From positions 6,386,001-6,450,000 of the forward strand of contig CAUJLY010000004.1 of NCBI GenBank assembly GCA_963281155.1: 64,000 nucleotides of DNA, given 5' to 3'. The notes beneath the pieces were generated by a model. The model saw only the letters and a program-made list of their open reading frames with translations, made no database searches and was not told where the DNA came from. The translations under genes were made by a program, and so were the position numbers. Shown piece after piece: positions 1 to 12,016 of the stretch (position 1 is its first letter; each line of letters begins with the position of its first letter). This stretch comes from Rhabditophanes sp. KR3021. Lineage: Eukaryota > Nematoda > Chromadorea > Rhabditida > Alloionematidae.

Positions 1-276
1 TTGGACCAAGAAAGACGATAAATCTTACTTTAAAGCAATTGTACCACAAATGGGTGTTTCTGCTAAAGAATTGGCTGAAAACCTAGAGTACATTCTTACC
101 GAGTATCTTGGTGCCCAAGTGAAAAATATCGATTATGGAAAGTGCTCTTTTGAGGAAGTATACAAGACTTCACCTGATAGTGCTCAACTAATTGGCCAGC
201 TTATTATTGGGAAGATGTTTGGCGTTAAAGAGGAAATTCCTGTGGCTTTTAATATATTTTTCTATTTTTATCAATA
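1..276 (+). CDS. Partial gene at left edge, unrecognised product
   Basis: An open frame enters from the left edge (codons begin at base 2) and stays open to a stop at 275–277. The protein-like part runs through Ala, Glu, Lys and Gly-rich stretches such as LAENLEYILTEYLGAQ and LIGQLIIGKMFGVKEE and has normal amino-acid composition. The last 10 or so residues (NIFFYFYQ) look like intron or untranslated sequence read through, so the real exon may end near 240 at an unseen splice donor. I do not recognise the family. It is a last or internal exon of a gene lying mostly outside the window. Confidence 0.45.
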
Positions 277-277
277 A

Positions 278-2123
278 ATTTTTATATCCAGTTACCATGG
301 TTCGGCGGAAAAACGATTTACTAAAATTTGAAAATATTAAAACGATACACTGGCTATAAGCTCACCATCCATTACATGTCGGGATATCATAGTGATTGCA
401 AACAGTAGTATTTTGTCTCAAACAAACGTGACAATAAGTTGGTTTTTGCAGGTTTCTGATTTGAGCTGCTAATTTTGTGATATTCTTATTATCACAAGCG
501 ATCCTTTGGTCTGTCATGACAGCAAAAATTAGACTAGACACAAGGAAAAATAATTTTGTTTATAAGATCTGAAATAAATATTTTCACCATTAAAGAACCT
601 ATGTTGGCGGTAATTAATTTTATCGAAAAAGATCAAAGTTATTATAGAAAAATAGTTCAAAATCATTTAATTCTCTAGTTATACACAAATAAATATAATA
701 AATAAATGTAACTATGCATGTACATATGCTAAATAATGTAAATGGCAGGGTATAAAATGTCATGGTAAAAAGAGATATATCACATAATAGCACATATTAA
801 AATAAATAATTAGTCAAAGATATAATATATTTTATTAAACGGGAATCAATGTATGAACCAAATGAGGGGAAAAAGATTATTTGTGCGCATGAAAGTAAAA
901 CGAAAACATCGATTTTTTCAATACCTGCTTCTAAATAAACAATTTGTTAATGACGTCAGGAGTTGCTGTAAATATACGTATAACTAATAAATAAGGGTAC
1001 AACACACAGAGATCATTCTAAACAACTTAATTGCTATTAAAATCATGATGTTAATTAGTTCGTTTAGGTAAGAATAAGATCCGTTATCGAAACATAAAAC
1101 ACAATCTTAAAAATGATTCTGCAAATATCAAAGCTTAGTGGGTTGTCTTTGGTCATTGCATACAAAAGTTTTCCAGCGCCATTTAGGTGTTTAATTGATC
1201 CTGTATTTAAGCATATTATTAATATTATAAATAATGTTCAAGGTTTCACGTAATAAGTTCTAATAATTGTAGAATATAGATAATAGTTGATATAGCCAAG
1301 ATTTATTAGTTGTAAATACAAAAATTAAAGTCTAGCAACATTAAATTAGAGTATGTGTGCGTGTTTATTATCTTTACAATTTAATCACCTTCTTTTTAGT
1401 GATTGTTTCTCTTCTTATTATCATTTGATCAATGAAATTTAGTCGGAAATCTTTAATCAATGTAGTAGTACACCGTTACCTTAATATAAAAGTATGTAAA
1501 AAGTATAAAGTTATATACACGGGAGATATAAATAGAGGAAGGTGATAGATGTGGAATCACATCAAATGTAACATGCAGCGACTATTGCGCGACAAATTCA
1601 TTTTGTTTCTATAATTAAAAAATATATTCGCAGTGTAATATAAAATATTGATGAAAGTTGTAGAACAACTCAAAAGCTTAAATGTGTACATGCATTCAGT
1701 TGCGGTAGTAACATAACAACCACAAAACTTGAACATAACTGATCTAAATAACACAAAATATAACAATATTTCACATTTTTTAAATAGTTTCTATTAGATA
1801 CATCAATTCGAGCATGGGGATGACGATGTGTTTGTTCGACGCTTTCATATATGTTATAGACACTGTTAAATTTGCTTCGTGTAAACATGAAGTTTTAATG
1901 AATTGTTCCTATTGTAAGATTTCAAGGAAGAGGAGTCGGGAAATAAAAAAGTAGAGAAGTCTTTTTCTTTAACAATAAAATTTATTACTTTAATAATATG
2001 GGAATTTTCAAATAATAAAAGGATTTGTATTGTACACCCGTTTGTATGTTGTTTATTATTATTATGGTTGTTGAGGGATTTGAATAATTTTTGAACTGTT
2101 TGTTAAATATTTTTGTACATAAT
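278..2123. other. Intergenic, no gene seen
   Basis: This is AT-rich sequence with stops in all frames. The only open frames are two overlapping minus-strand frames of about 70 codons near 1.6–1.9 kb, with cysteine- and tyrosine-rich composition typical of chance ORFs. I see no tRNA, repeat array or conserved protein motif. Confidence 0.5.
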
Positions 2124-3216
2124 TTAAATAATTTTTGAAGTGTCATAACCATAGTCTACCAAAATTTCCTTATCCGGTCTTATCGTTGCACCCAACAATC
2201 CTAAACCTGTCCTTAGAACAAGCGCAGCAGTTCCATTACTTTCATCAAGCCAACTGAAGCACATAAAGTCTCTATGTAGTGTTTTTCTGATATCCTTGTG
2301 ATACCTCAAATAAATAGCAAACTTAAACAACGAACTAAGGACAGATGATAGCAAAATATATGCACTCAAATAAACATCTGCATCAAGAGACATACTTGTG
2401 AAGGTGGTAAGAAATGTTTCATATAAAAGTAGCGGAAAAAACCAGCACATAGCATAAATGGCCAATAAAAATGTTAGCATTTTGGTAACTTTATTGTATT
2501 TCTTACCGCTTCGTTTGATTTCTTTGGGCCTCTTGTTAGTTAGGATGGAGGCGATCATCCATAAATAAGTCCCTACTACCAAAATTGATCCAATTATATT
2601 GGTGTAAATGAAGAATTGCTTGAATGAGGCTGTTTCGACTGTTCCAAATAAGCATGAGGATGATGAGATTGCAAATGAAGTGTTTTTAAAAATTAAAAGT
2701 GTCGAAATGATTGAAAATAATATTGAGACTACAAAAGTCAGAAGGAGTCGGAATTTGTTTGCTAAGATTCTATATGAGTAGGGATGGTGTACTGCCAAGT
2801 ATCTAGAGGAAAGCATAATTATAAATTCGTTTTTCAACTTACCTGTCAAATGCAACAGCAACCGTTGTAATTGCTTTAAACTGGTAACAAATAATTTGAG
2901 GTGATATTAGCAACAAACAATCATTATAGCTAAATTCAACCAAACCGCCTATCAACAGGTGAATTGAAATGTACCCATCCGCTATTAAAGATAAACTGAA
3001 GGCAAAGTCTGCTATCGAGGTTAGAGTTATTGCCAAATTAGTGAACTTTTTTCGAAAGTCTGCACTTTTTAGGTAAACATAAATTATTAAAGAACTGACT
3101 CCGAATAACAGAGTTCCTGAGATTATTTTGATGATCGAAATTATAAATACTGTTTTTTTAATTGGGCCCAAAGTGTAATCGTGGTAATTTGAGGAATGAT
3201 TCATCATTGACGACAA
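2124..3216 (-). CDS. Rhodopsin-like seven-transmembrane receptor (nematode serpentine type)
   Basis: There are two exons, 3216–2843 and 2802–2124, separated by a 40-nt GT–AG intron. Together they give 350 residues, the normal length for a small GPCR. Splicing rebuilds the family hallmark at the end of TM3: Phe-Asp at the end of exon 1 joins Arg-Tyr to read FDRYLAVHHP (Asp124-Arg125-Tyr126). Seven hydrophobic segments can be followed, the first near residues 20–45 and the last near 275–300, ending in a basic patch YHKDIRKTLHRDF typical of helix 8. The N terminus is short, carries an N-x-S glycosylation site and has no signal peptide. The overall look is that of nematode chemoreceptor/neuropeptide-type receptors (srsx-like). 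The ligand cannot be deduced. The gene stands alone with kilobases of empty sequence on either side. Confidence 0.85.
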
Positions 3217-6200
3217 TCTAAATTATAAACTATATTAAACTATCCAAAGTATTATTTGGGATGCATATTATAAATTGAATGTTGTCATGATCAAATTAGA
3301 AGTATAGGGCAATTAAAATACACGAATTAAAATACATGAAGATAAGTATTAGATAAAACGAGATGATTAAGCTTGATGTCACTAAGATTTAATAGAGAAA
3401 TGTGTGTGCCGCAATTTATTTAATAAAAGATAAGATGTTCTTATTTTGCTAACAAGTTTATTATACAAAACACATTAATGTCATTTCAAGAGGAGGGTGA
3501 ACTCTTTAATTTTGGCTATGTATTTGTGTCCTAACGATATATTTTGACATTTTATAGTAGGCGGCATATCCGGACAAAGTTTATTTATATATTTGTTATT
3601 AAATAAAACAACACTCCCTGTAATACATCTTTATTGTTATACAAAAGTTTAAGAAATGAAAAATGACTTTAGAAGAGAAAAAGTTTATTAGATTTCATTG
3701 TTTGAGCCATCAAATTTAAAAAATAAAATAAAAAATGAAGTAAGTATATGTTTTGTGGTTTGGATAATAATAATATATTTGGCGGACTCTCAGGGATGAA
3801 ACATAAGATTACTTCAAGTTATATTATCAGTTTAGTCATAAGTCTGCTTGTACTTTTTATGCTGAACCACCACTGTAATGACTATCTCACGAACGTATAA
3901 TTATTATTTAATATCAGGCAATATCATATTTTATCAAAAAAATTATGTTATATACAATTATATTAGAAAGACAAGAGAGTGGAATAAAAATTATTTTTTG
4001 GATCTCAAAAATGAATCATTCAACAATTATTCACTCAAAATTACATAGAAATAATTTAGAAAGTAGTTAATATTATAGATGTCAAAACATTCTGACTAGG
4101 TTTGTTTGTTAAGAAGGACATTTACTTTATTCGGTGATTGAAAAAATATTTTCACAGGATAAAGTGATGAAAAGAAAATGAATTTGTTTGAATTTGTTTT
4201 CAGGGTAATGTTATGAATACAAAAAATAGAATTATGTAAAAGGGTGACTGTGTACAAGATAGAGTGAGTAAGATATTTAAAAAATCTGAGACAATTCAGT
4301 TGAAGAAAATTATTTTTTAGATTATTCACAATTCATTCCTCAAATAATGTACTCGATTTCTAAAATAATACATTTTTATTGAGGTGGTATGATTGTTAGC
4401 GAGGGCGAGACAATAAAATATGGCTAAAGTCAAAGTGTAAAATTTATAGTAACAAAATTTAAAGTAAAAATGTATCTTTTATATGTTCATAAAATAGTAT
4501 AATATTATCACACCCAATCAAGCATCGTCGACTCTTGTTATTCAGAAGGAGCCAAATTCAAAAATAATAATGTACGAATTCAAAAATGACGTTGACGAGC
4601 TCGAAAAAGTTTAATGCCAAAACCTGTAAACTTCAAATGTCAAGACAAGGCAACATTCTAAATAGCCTCAATCTATAGGGGCAATAATGTTTTGCTTCTT
4701 CTTATCTATCTCATACAAACACACGAAAGCTCACCCTTTAACTCAAGTTAATCTTTATATGATTAAATATACTAGAGGAAGATAAATGTTTGAGAAGATG
4801 GTGTGACCAAAATTAATAGATAGATATAAGAGCACAATTATTGAAAGAACAAACAAATATTTTCTTAAAAAGAGACCTCATCCTTACAATTGCTTGCAAA
4901 AGGTTAGATGGCAAATAAATAGTGGTACAAATATAAAAATGGCATGTTAGTTGATAATTTGTGCTATAAAGCCAATCTTTAGTGTCAATCAAGACAGGTG
5001 GTAAAGGAATCCACCACTTGAGACCAAAAATGCGAGGGATCGTGCCAAGTGAAGCAAATCCACTTAAATTCAAAATAACAACTCCCCTAATTGGCAGGTT
5101 TAATGAATCTTTTATGTGTGGCTTTTTACAGTAATTCTGTAATCAAATAATGGTACTTATTTTGGCGAATTCTAAATAAAATGGCTTGTTAAGTTTGAAA
5201 TAATCATTCGGCGAATAATTAAATTGGCACGCAATCTTTAAAAGGCAGTCCTTGTAACTAAATATTTGCCATCAAAGTAAGTTGTTAATTTTATGTAGCA
5301 TTTAAACTGCTATTTTTTATTATTATTTTTATTAATATGGTTGATGATGGTTGGACAACTTTTAATAATAAATACATATGTAAACCTTCTCAATAACTCA
5401 ACTTATCCCTTCAAATTATAGGGATATGAAAATATAATTCTGTTAAAAGGAACATTCATCAAATAAAGGCATGGTAAAAGTTTTTGTGACAACAAAAACA
5501 AAGTGTTAATACTTTTGTTTTATTTGAGCTAACCAAAAATAAGGCATATTTTTAGAAGCCTTGAATAAATGTAATTTTCAATAATAAAAAAGATATGGTT
5601 GTGCCGTTTAAAACATTTAGATATTTGTTAACAAAAAATTATACCAGATGTGTCGCCATAGTCGAACCTATTTTTAGACCTATTTCTTGTTAACATTATA
5701 CATGCATAAACTATTATTTATTTATACGTCCCATTTAATTAAAAAATTAATGAAATCTACGGGGAAGTATATGGAAATTATAGGATAGACTGCTTATAAT
5801 TTAATATAAAGGACTAAAATTAGCGTAGAAGTTTATGCCACCCTCACTTTCATGGAAAAATGATCAGTTCCGGCTGTTACTAAAGCAGAATACATTTCAA
5901 CACTATACATAGGCAACACAATTAAGGGAGTATTTAATTTTATATCGAAAGTATCACATAATAATTTGGGGGAAAGTTGATACCAATGCTCATCAAACAA
6001 AGGCAACAGTTCTTTTTTGATAAAGTCTCAACCATATCAAATTGCAATAAATGAATGAATATATTATATCCTCCATAAATATCTTTTAATATACATAAAT
6101 ATATATTTATTTCCTTTAATATTCAAAGTTGGCACAAAAAAACTTCGGAACATTAATAAATTAAAATTGCTTCCAACTATTCTTTACTCATTTTTTAGTT

Positions 6201-6937
6201 CCCTTAAATTAGTGGTGTTTTGTTTTCGACTGTCTTTGTATAATAAGTATAATATCACGACTATATGGTATCGTTCCTTGGCATCGTGTTAAGCTATATT
6301 GAAAGACTTCAATTCCACCACAATAAATTGAATTCCACATTTATGGGTCCATATAAATAAATTTTCATTCTAGATGGTTGTTGACAATTCAAATAATTCA
6401 CAATAACCCAAATATTATTCTTTCCTTATCAAAAGCAAATGATGTGATCAAATATAAGTAAAGATATTGTGTATAAATAAATGTCTTTTTATATGTATTT
6501 ATAGGGCTAATTATTAGCAATTATTAGCTCCAAAGTAAATAATAATCACATATTAATAAAAGAGATTTTTTAACCTGTTAATGATTGGTGTCTGTGAGGT
6601 AGCCTCGCTTCTTTTCATACGAATCACACGTAATAACAGCACAGAAGCCCATAAAAATGATAAATATATTTGTTCCTCCGAACAACGTAATAATTCATAC
6701 ACACAAACAACAAAATCGTATCTGCAACTTTAGAACCTTTGCATTTATGTAAAATATATTCTAAATAACTGATCATCAAAAAATACATCTAACTTGGTCT
6801 GTATAGCAGCATTATTAATATGGTAACAAAGCTCCTCGATCAGAATATTTCACGTTTTGGGCGAGTTTGTTTTCATAGATGCTCAAAAATTATCATCACA
6901 TACTATATTTAAATCATATATTAAATCACACACCTTC
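3217..6937. other. Intergenic, no gene supported
   Basis: This is 3.7 kb of AT-rich sequence between the divergently transcribed GPCR and MSP genes. One minus-strand open frame at 4813–5092, preceded by a CAATTAG acceptor-like site, has fairly protein-like residues (GTIPRIFGLKWWIPLPP), but I cannot connect it to other exons or a family. Regulatory sequence for both flanking genes probably lies here. Confidence 0.4.
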
Positions 6938-7853
6938 ATGATACAGCCTTATTTTGAGGTGAGTCAAAAATTCTTATTGCTCTGTCCCTGACATATCATA
7001 TTCATTTTGTCTTTTTCCGACTTACAAATTTGAGAATTTGTTCGTTTGGATAGGGTGAGCAAACGATCAACCAATATATTCTTATCAAAATAAACACTCT
7101 TACCGATACTTTTTAATACATTTAGCTTGTTGCTGGAGCCACTTGCTTGTTCTTTCTTGCCTTCGTTACCATGTTTTTGATTAAAAGAAGAAAAAAGCAT
7201 AAGGCTAATAAGAAGAAAAATAAGGATTTGGATGTTGTGAGAGAAGAGGGCGAGTTTGAGGTGGAGGAAAATACGAAGCAGTCGTTGATCGAACAGGTAT
7301 GTTCAGTATTTTTATCAATAATTACCGTTATTTAGATCAAGCCCGATATAACTTCCATTTCTGAACAGTCTCATACACTAACATATGATAGTGAATCAAC
7401 GTCCGGTATCAATGAAATTGAAACATCAGATAATCGAGTAATCTTTAATGCCACGAATACGAGTAGCTTAACCTTAATAAATTCCGATAAAGAGTTGTGG
7501 ATCTGCTATAGGATAGTAGCGTCGTACCCATTAAATTATGCTATAACGAATGACCTTGCCTTTATGAAACCATTTTCACAATTAATGGTAATTTTTAACT
7601 TAATTCGATATAATATTTGTTTAAGGCAACCATAAAATACATTCCTTCCTCAAACCAAACATATTGTTTCGCAAGGGAACATGCAATAATGATCCAATGG
7701 TTTTTTATGACTGAGCAACCAGACCAGTCCCTTCTCCCTCAATCATTTTTTACAAGGAAATATCAAAAGTCAAAATGGAAGAGCAAAGTTGTGAAATGTG
7801 CTTTTACCAAAGACCTCTCTTTAGTACCATTAATTGCCTTGGAATTCGATTAA
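6938..7853 (+). CDS. Membrane-anchored MSP-domain protein
   Basis: There are four exons: 6938–6958 (MIQPYFE), 7126–7296, 7336–7587 and 7626–7853, separated by introns of 167, 39 and 38 nt. The product has 223 residues. Residues 8–29 form one hydrophobic transmembrane segment (LVAGATCLFFLAFVTMFLIK), followed by a strongly basic Lys/Arg stretch and an acidic linker. The C-terminal part from about residue 100 has the strand pattern of a major sperm protein (MSP) domain: an IFNATNTSSLTLINSDKELW segment, a CYRIVASYPLNYAI segment, and a C-terminal HAIMIQWFFM strand. The first exon was chosen because its ATG joins in frame through GAG|gtgagt to the acceptor TTTAG at 7121–7125. MSP-domain proteins bind partners through an immunoglobulin-like surface; here the domain would sit next to a membrane. 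The choline kinase start codon follows after 172 bp. Confidence 0.75.
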
Positions 7854-8025
7854 TTTATATTGTTGTAGTTGTTGTTTTGCTCCATTTAGCCAAATAAAAA
7901 GTTTGCTCATTTTTAAACAAGTGGAGATAATCCTGAAACAGAAAAGCGTTGGATAGATTTTAAGCTTTGTCATACTTAATCAGTTTAAATAGAGTAATAA
8001 TTTGACATATTCATTCATTTTTACA

Positions 8026-9758
8026 ATGACAACTTCCACCATAAACGAAACTATGATGTCCTTGAAGGTTAGTTTTGGATTGATTTATATTTGATTGCGT
8101 GTCAACTTTTATTTTTTAGAATCAATTTTTGGATGGGAATAATTCGGCTTTGTCTAAGCTGCCGACAAAGTTTGTACAAAGTGTAACTGTACTGTGCAAC
8201 CAATTTTTAACCGGATCGTGGGAGAATGTTGTTGAGGGTGATTTGGAGATGGAAAGAGTCACAGGTGGTAATTCCAATTTAATCTTCAAAGTTGTCAATA
8301 AAAAGGTCCCTGTTGATATTGTTTTGTTGAGGATTTTTGGATCTGAAAATGATGCTATCACTGCCAAAGATACACTGGTCTTTTCAATACTTTCTGAACG
8401 TGATTTGGGACCAAAGCTGTTGGGTGTTTTTCCTGGTGGCAGACTTGAGGAATATATTGAATCACGAAACTTGCTGTACACCGAGTTGCCTTACAAAAGT
8501 TCGCTTACACTTGTGGCTGAACAATTGGCCTTTATACACTGTCTAGAGGTAATCACAAAACACATTAAGTTAAAAAACTTATTGGAAACTCATATATGTA
8601 AAAATAAGAAAATTTAAAAAAGGTATACAATTAAAAGGCAATAGACTCAGGCGATTGGTGTAATTGTTGAAGGGATAGTTGAGTGATTTAGATACATCAT
8701 TTCGTTTGACTGTCCGCAAGCATCAGAGTTAGTTTACAAACTTTGCATCTTAAAATGATCGAGTATTCAGTTACCAAATTGAGAAAACTTCTGGTAATTC
8801 ATTAAGTTCTTTTTACTAAACATATACTTAAAGTAATTAGATTGATGCATTCCAAACTTTCCAATACTATTGGAAAATCGTCATGAAGACGAACTGATTA
8901 TTTATTGGAATACATAACCGTCTTCTCTACCATAAAAATGTTCAATAATTCATGATATTGTTAAGTACATCACATTCTGATTTCAATATTAAATACCGAA
9001 AATGCAATTAATTATTTCCCATTGTTCAGGTACCTTTGAACAAAAACCCGCAAATGATGCCGATGATTAATAACGTATTGGATGAGATTAAAAGCAGCAT
9101 TAGTGATGACTTTTTAGTAGATGTCAAGTTTACAAAGATTGTTATAGATGAGTCATTGGTACCTGCTATTGTCAACTACCAAACTTTAGTCGATGAAGCT
9201 GTATTTATTGAAAAGGTTTTAAAGAAAATGGCATCACCAACAGTGTTTAGTCATAATGATATTTTCGGTAACAATATCTTAGTCAGAAACAATGTTATCA
9301 TAACCGAAGCAGAAATTGTATGCCCTAGTAGCGAGCATCCATTTGTTATCATTGACTACGAGTACGCTAATTACAATGTACGGGGCTTCGACTTTGGCCA
9401 AATATTTTGTGAGTTTGCCCACGAATACAATATGCCTGAATTGCCGGGATATGAGATTTATCAAAACTTAGGTGCTACAGACGAACAAATAGAATTTTTT
9501 GTGAAAGTCTATTTAACCAAATACCACGAATTAAAAGGTATAAAGTTGAACGATTTAGAAATGGAGAAGGAAGTTGATAAATTAAAAGTAGAAGCGAAAA
9601 TTGGTATTCAATTGGCTCATTACTTCTGGTCTATATGGAATTTTAGACAAGGGTTAGTAGCGGAAGTGCAAGGTTACGACTTCCACCCAAATGGCATCGA
9701 CCGTTTGGGTCTATACTATGAACATAAGAATCGCCTCCAATCTATTTTAGAACAATAG
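8026..9758 (+). CDS. Choline/ethanolamine kinase
   Basis: This enzyme phosphorylates choline or ethanolamine with ATP, the first step of the Kennedy pathway for phosphatidylcholine and phosphatidylethanolamine synthesis. Exons are 8026–8067, 8120–8548 and 9030–9758 (introns 52 and 481 nt), giving 399 residues, within the family range. Visible motifs are the phosphate-binding loop GGNSNLIFKV, the catalytic Brenner loop SHNDIFGNNIL (His232, Asp234), and the choline-kinase signature FVIIDYEYANYNVRGFDFG with Asp266, the Mg-binding acid. The family matches through to the C-terminal FWSIWNFRQG region. An AATAAA lies about 80 bp beyond the stop. The short gap to the MSP gene upstream may indicate co-transcription. 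Choline versus ethanolamine preference cannot be read from the sequence. Confidence 0.93.
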
Positions 9759-10285
9759 GACATTGTTATCTATCGTCTATTGATTTCATCACCCAGTTAC
9801 CACTACCCATCTATTTTCCATCGTACTTTTTTCACTTTAAATAAACTGCATGAAAGGATTAAGCTTGTATGTTACATCATATTGAAAACGTACAAACGTA
9901 CATTTATATTAAATTTATACCATCATTAGATGTCCGCACATATTGAAGATTGACGTCAATCTGCAACATATGCACCTGCTCAAAACAAAAAATAAAAGGT
10001 TCTGTTTAAGGGTGGTGTGTTGAAGATGGTGTTAATGTGCATCATCTATTATTAAAGTTTAGTACTATAATGGTACGGAAAAAAGAGATTGCGTTTATGT
10101 TTGACATATATTTTATTATATATTTTTACGTATCACTTACACTGAGCCCCGTGTAAATGAGAACATTAAAGCTTTTTTATGAACCATTTTTATTCACTTT
10201 TTAATACTTTGTTTATATGCTCGTGAATATTTTGAAATTATTACATAAACAGTTTTACTATTATAGATAACATAAATATACAAAG

Positions 10286-11155
10286 ATGATTAGAGTTGAT
10301 GAGACTGAGCCTGAAGGATACGAGTGGTATCGCGAGCAAATAGCAGGTCATCACCCTTCTGTTGTTAAGGGTTCATTCAAGCAAATTGGGCTGCTCAAAA
10401 AAAAGAATGGGCCAAATGTGTTGAAGCTGGTTCAGGAAGGTTTGAAGGGTGATATGGAAGTCAACTTTTACAAAGATTTAGCTGCTAAGGAGGCTCATAT
10501 TCTGAAGCAGTTTATCCCTACTTTTTTTGGGTTGAAGGATATCGTGTTTGCAACGGGCAAGTTTACATTCCTCGAGTTGTCAGATATTGCTGAGGAATTT
10601 GACTGCCCGTGTCAGATGGACGTCAAGATTGGTCTTAAAACATTTGACCACTTAGCGCCAGCGGAAAAACAAGAGTCGGAAAGCAAGAAATACCCGCCCC
10701 AACTATATTTGGGATTCCGCCTGCTAGGATATCGCTTAAACGGAAGAACTGCCGACGATGATGTCAAAATAATTACCAAAGACCGTGTTTGGGGAAGATC
10801 TCTGTGCAAGACTGCCATTCCACATGCTTTCCAAGAGTTTTTGTCAAATTCCAATCCAATGCAAACAACCCACATCATTGAGTCGTTCCTAAGTCAATTG
10901 CGAAGGCTTTTGTCCTGGTTTGACACTCAAACAAGTTACAATTTTTTTGCGTCTTCACTTTTGTTTGTGTACGAAGGGAATTTAACAGCAAACGATACTA
11001 GTAAAGCTACAATTAAAATGATAGACTTCTCGCACACTTACTCGAATGTAGGTGCTTTAGATCAAAATTACATTCCTGGCTTGGTAAATTTGATTCGTAT
11101 TTTTGAGAATATCCTGATTGAAGATAGTACGGATCTTGAATTTCCAATTGAATAA
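10286..11155 (+). CDS. IPMK: Inositol polyphosphate multikinase (IPK family)
   Basis: This intronless gene encodes 289 residues. The enzyme family phosphorylates inositol tris- and tetrakisphosphates on the way to IP5/IP6. The family signature PxxxDxKxG is present as PCQMDVKIG (residues 108–116), followed by the SSLLFVYEG element preceded by Asn-Phe-Phe-Ala, and the metal-binding IDFSHT (SLL and DFxH motifs). Pairing of NF(F/Y)ASSLLFVYEG and the short overall length favour multikinase over the longer IP6 kinases. The stop codon overlaps an AATAAA, so the 3' UTR may be minimal or a downstream signal is used. The gene lies 527 bp downstream of the choline kinase on the same strand. Kinase subfamily is an inference; membership of the IPK fold is secure. 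Confidence 0.88.
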   Translation: MIRVDETEPEGYEWYREQIAGHHPSVVKGSFKQIGLLKKKNGPNVLKLVQEGLKGDMEVNFYKDLAAKEAHILKQFIPTFFGLKDIVFATGKFTFLELSDIAEEFDCPCQMDVKIGLKTFDHLAPAEKQESESKKYPPQLYLGFRLLGYRLNGRTADDDVKIITKDRVWGRSLCKTAIPHAFQEFLSNSNPMQTTHIIESFLSQLRRLLSWFDTQTSYNFFASSLLFVYEGNLTANDTSKATIKMIDFSHTYSNVGALDQNYIPGLVNLIRIFENILIEDSTDLEFPIE

Positions 11156-11239
11156 AAAGTGGAAATGTCAAGATAAACATCTTCCGAAATAATTCAAACT
11201 TTTTACCTGATGTTTAATAATACGTAATTACATGAGATT

Positions 11240-11365
11240 CTTTTATATCTAATAAAGGTATTACTTCTTTGACATATAATTAGCCATTATTTCCTTTATA
11301 TCTAATAAAAAGTTTGCTTTTTAACATCTAATAAAGGTTTTACTCTTTATATCTAATGGAAGTGT
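11240..11365. repeat. Imperfect repeats downstream of IPMK
   Basis: About four degenerate copies of a 22–26-bp unit resembling TTTATATCTAATAAAGGTTT occur at 11240–11264, 11293–11318, 11322–11344 and 11345–11365. The copies contain AATAAA-like cores and lie between the convergent IPMK and Ig-domain genes. Confidence 0.6.
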
Positions 11366-11497
11366 TAGCCCTGTCTAAACAATAAAAATCTTATTCTTGC
11401 ATAACATGCCATTTAATAAAGTTTGATAGCAATTAACTTTAAATCTGTGAATTAAAAAAATTTTATGCATAAGGGAAGTTGAATATGTTTGATTTTA

Positions 11498-12016
11498 TTA
11501 ATAAAAGGGGATCAATTCGCCGGTTGTAACGGCTCTGCCGATTTCATTCTCACATAAAACGGTATATGTGCCATAATGATGATTTCTCACATAAGGAATA
11601 GTAATGCGACAAAGATCCGCTGTATCCTCTAATACCACGTCTTTAAAGTTTAGTTTTTCGTCATTAAACAACCAGCAAACTTTCGGTCTTGGTGTTCCGA
11701 TTAACATACAGTCAAAGACAGCCTTGCCGCCTTCGTGAACTCTGAGATCTGAAAAAACCTTTAGAAATTCAGGAGCATAAGACCAAGGATTTTTGGCGTA
11801 TTTGTTTTGAGGGATTTCGTATGCTAATTGATCAACAGCCTAAAAGTAGTACTTATTAATAATGTGCATATTTTTGTTGATAAAAAATGTAAATAAATAT
11901 TTACTACTTGCCTTAGTCAAAGGACTTCGTTGAGGTTGAGGAGCATAAAATCCATTAGTATCTACATTAAGTGAATAATTAGATTGGCTAGAATGTCTTT
12001 GGAAATTTTGATTCAT
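11498..12016 (-). CDS. Small protein with one C-terminal I-set Ig domain
   Basis: There are two exons, 12016–11912 and 11839–11498, joined by a 72-nt GC–AG intron (AAG|gcaagt), giving 148 residues. The N-terminal half is low in hydrophobic residues and rich in Gln, Ser and Asn. The C-terminal half is one I-set immunoglobulin domain of the titin/twitchin/palladin type: first Cys in GGKAVFDCMLIGTPRPKVCW with the core Trp, and second Cys in YGTYTVLCENE. The start ATG lies one base after a strong TTTTCTTTTAG acceptor, so either the message is trans-spliced there or this is the 3' end of a larger muscle-type gene whose upstream exons lie to the right. I could find no such exons in the next kilobases. 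No signal peptide or membrane segment is seen. It is probably intracellular, possibly sarcomeric. Confidence 0.7.

Noticed and set aside
4813..5092. Minus-strand frame with protein-like residues (GTIPRIFGLKWWIPLPP)
   Set aside because: It starts only at a non-ATG codon, has no partner exons and no recognisable family; it may be a relic or chance.
6964..7200. 78-codon minus-strand frame
   Set aside because: It overlaps the spliced MSP gene on the other strand and has no domain.
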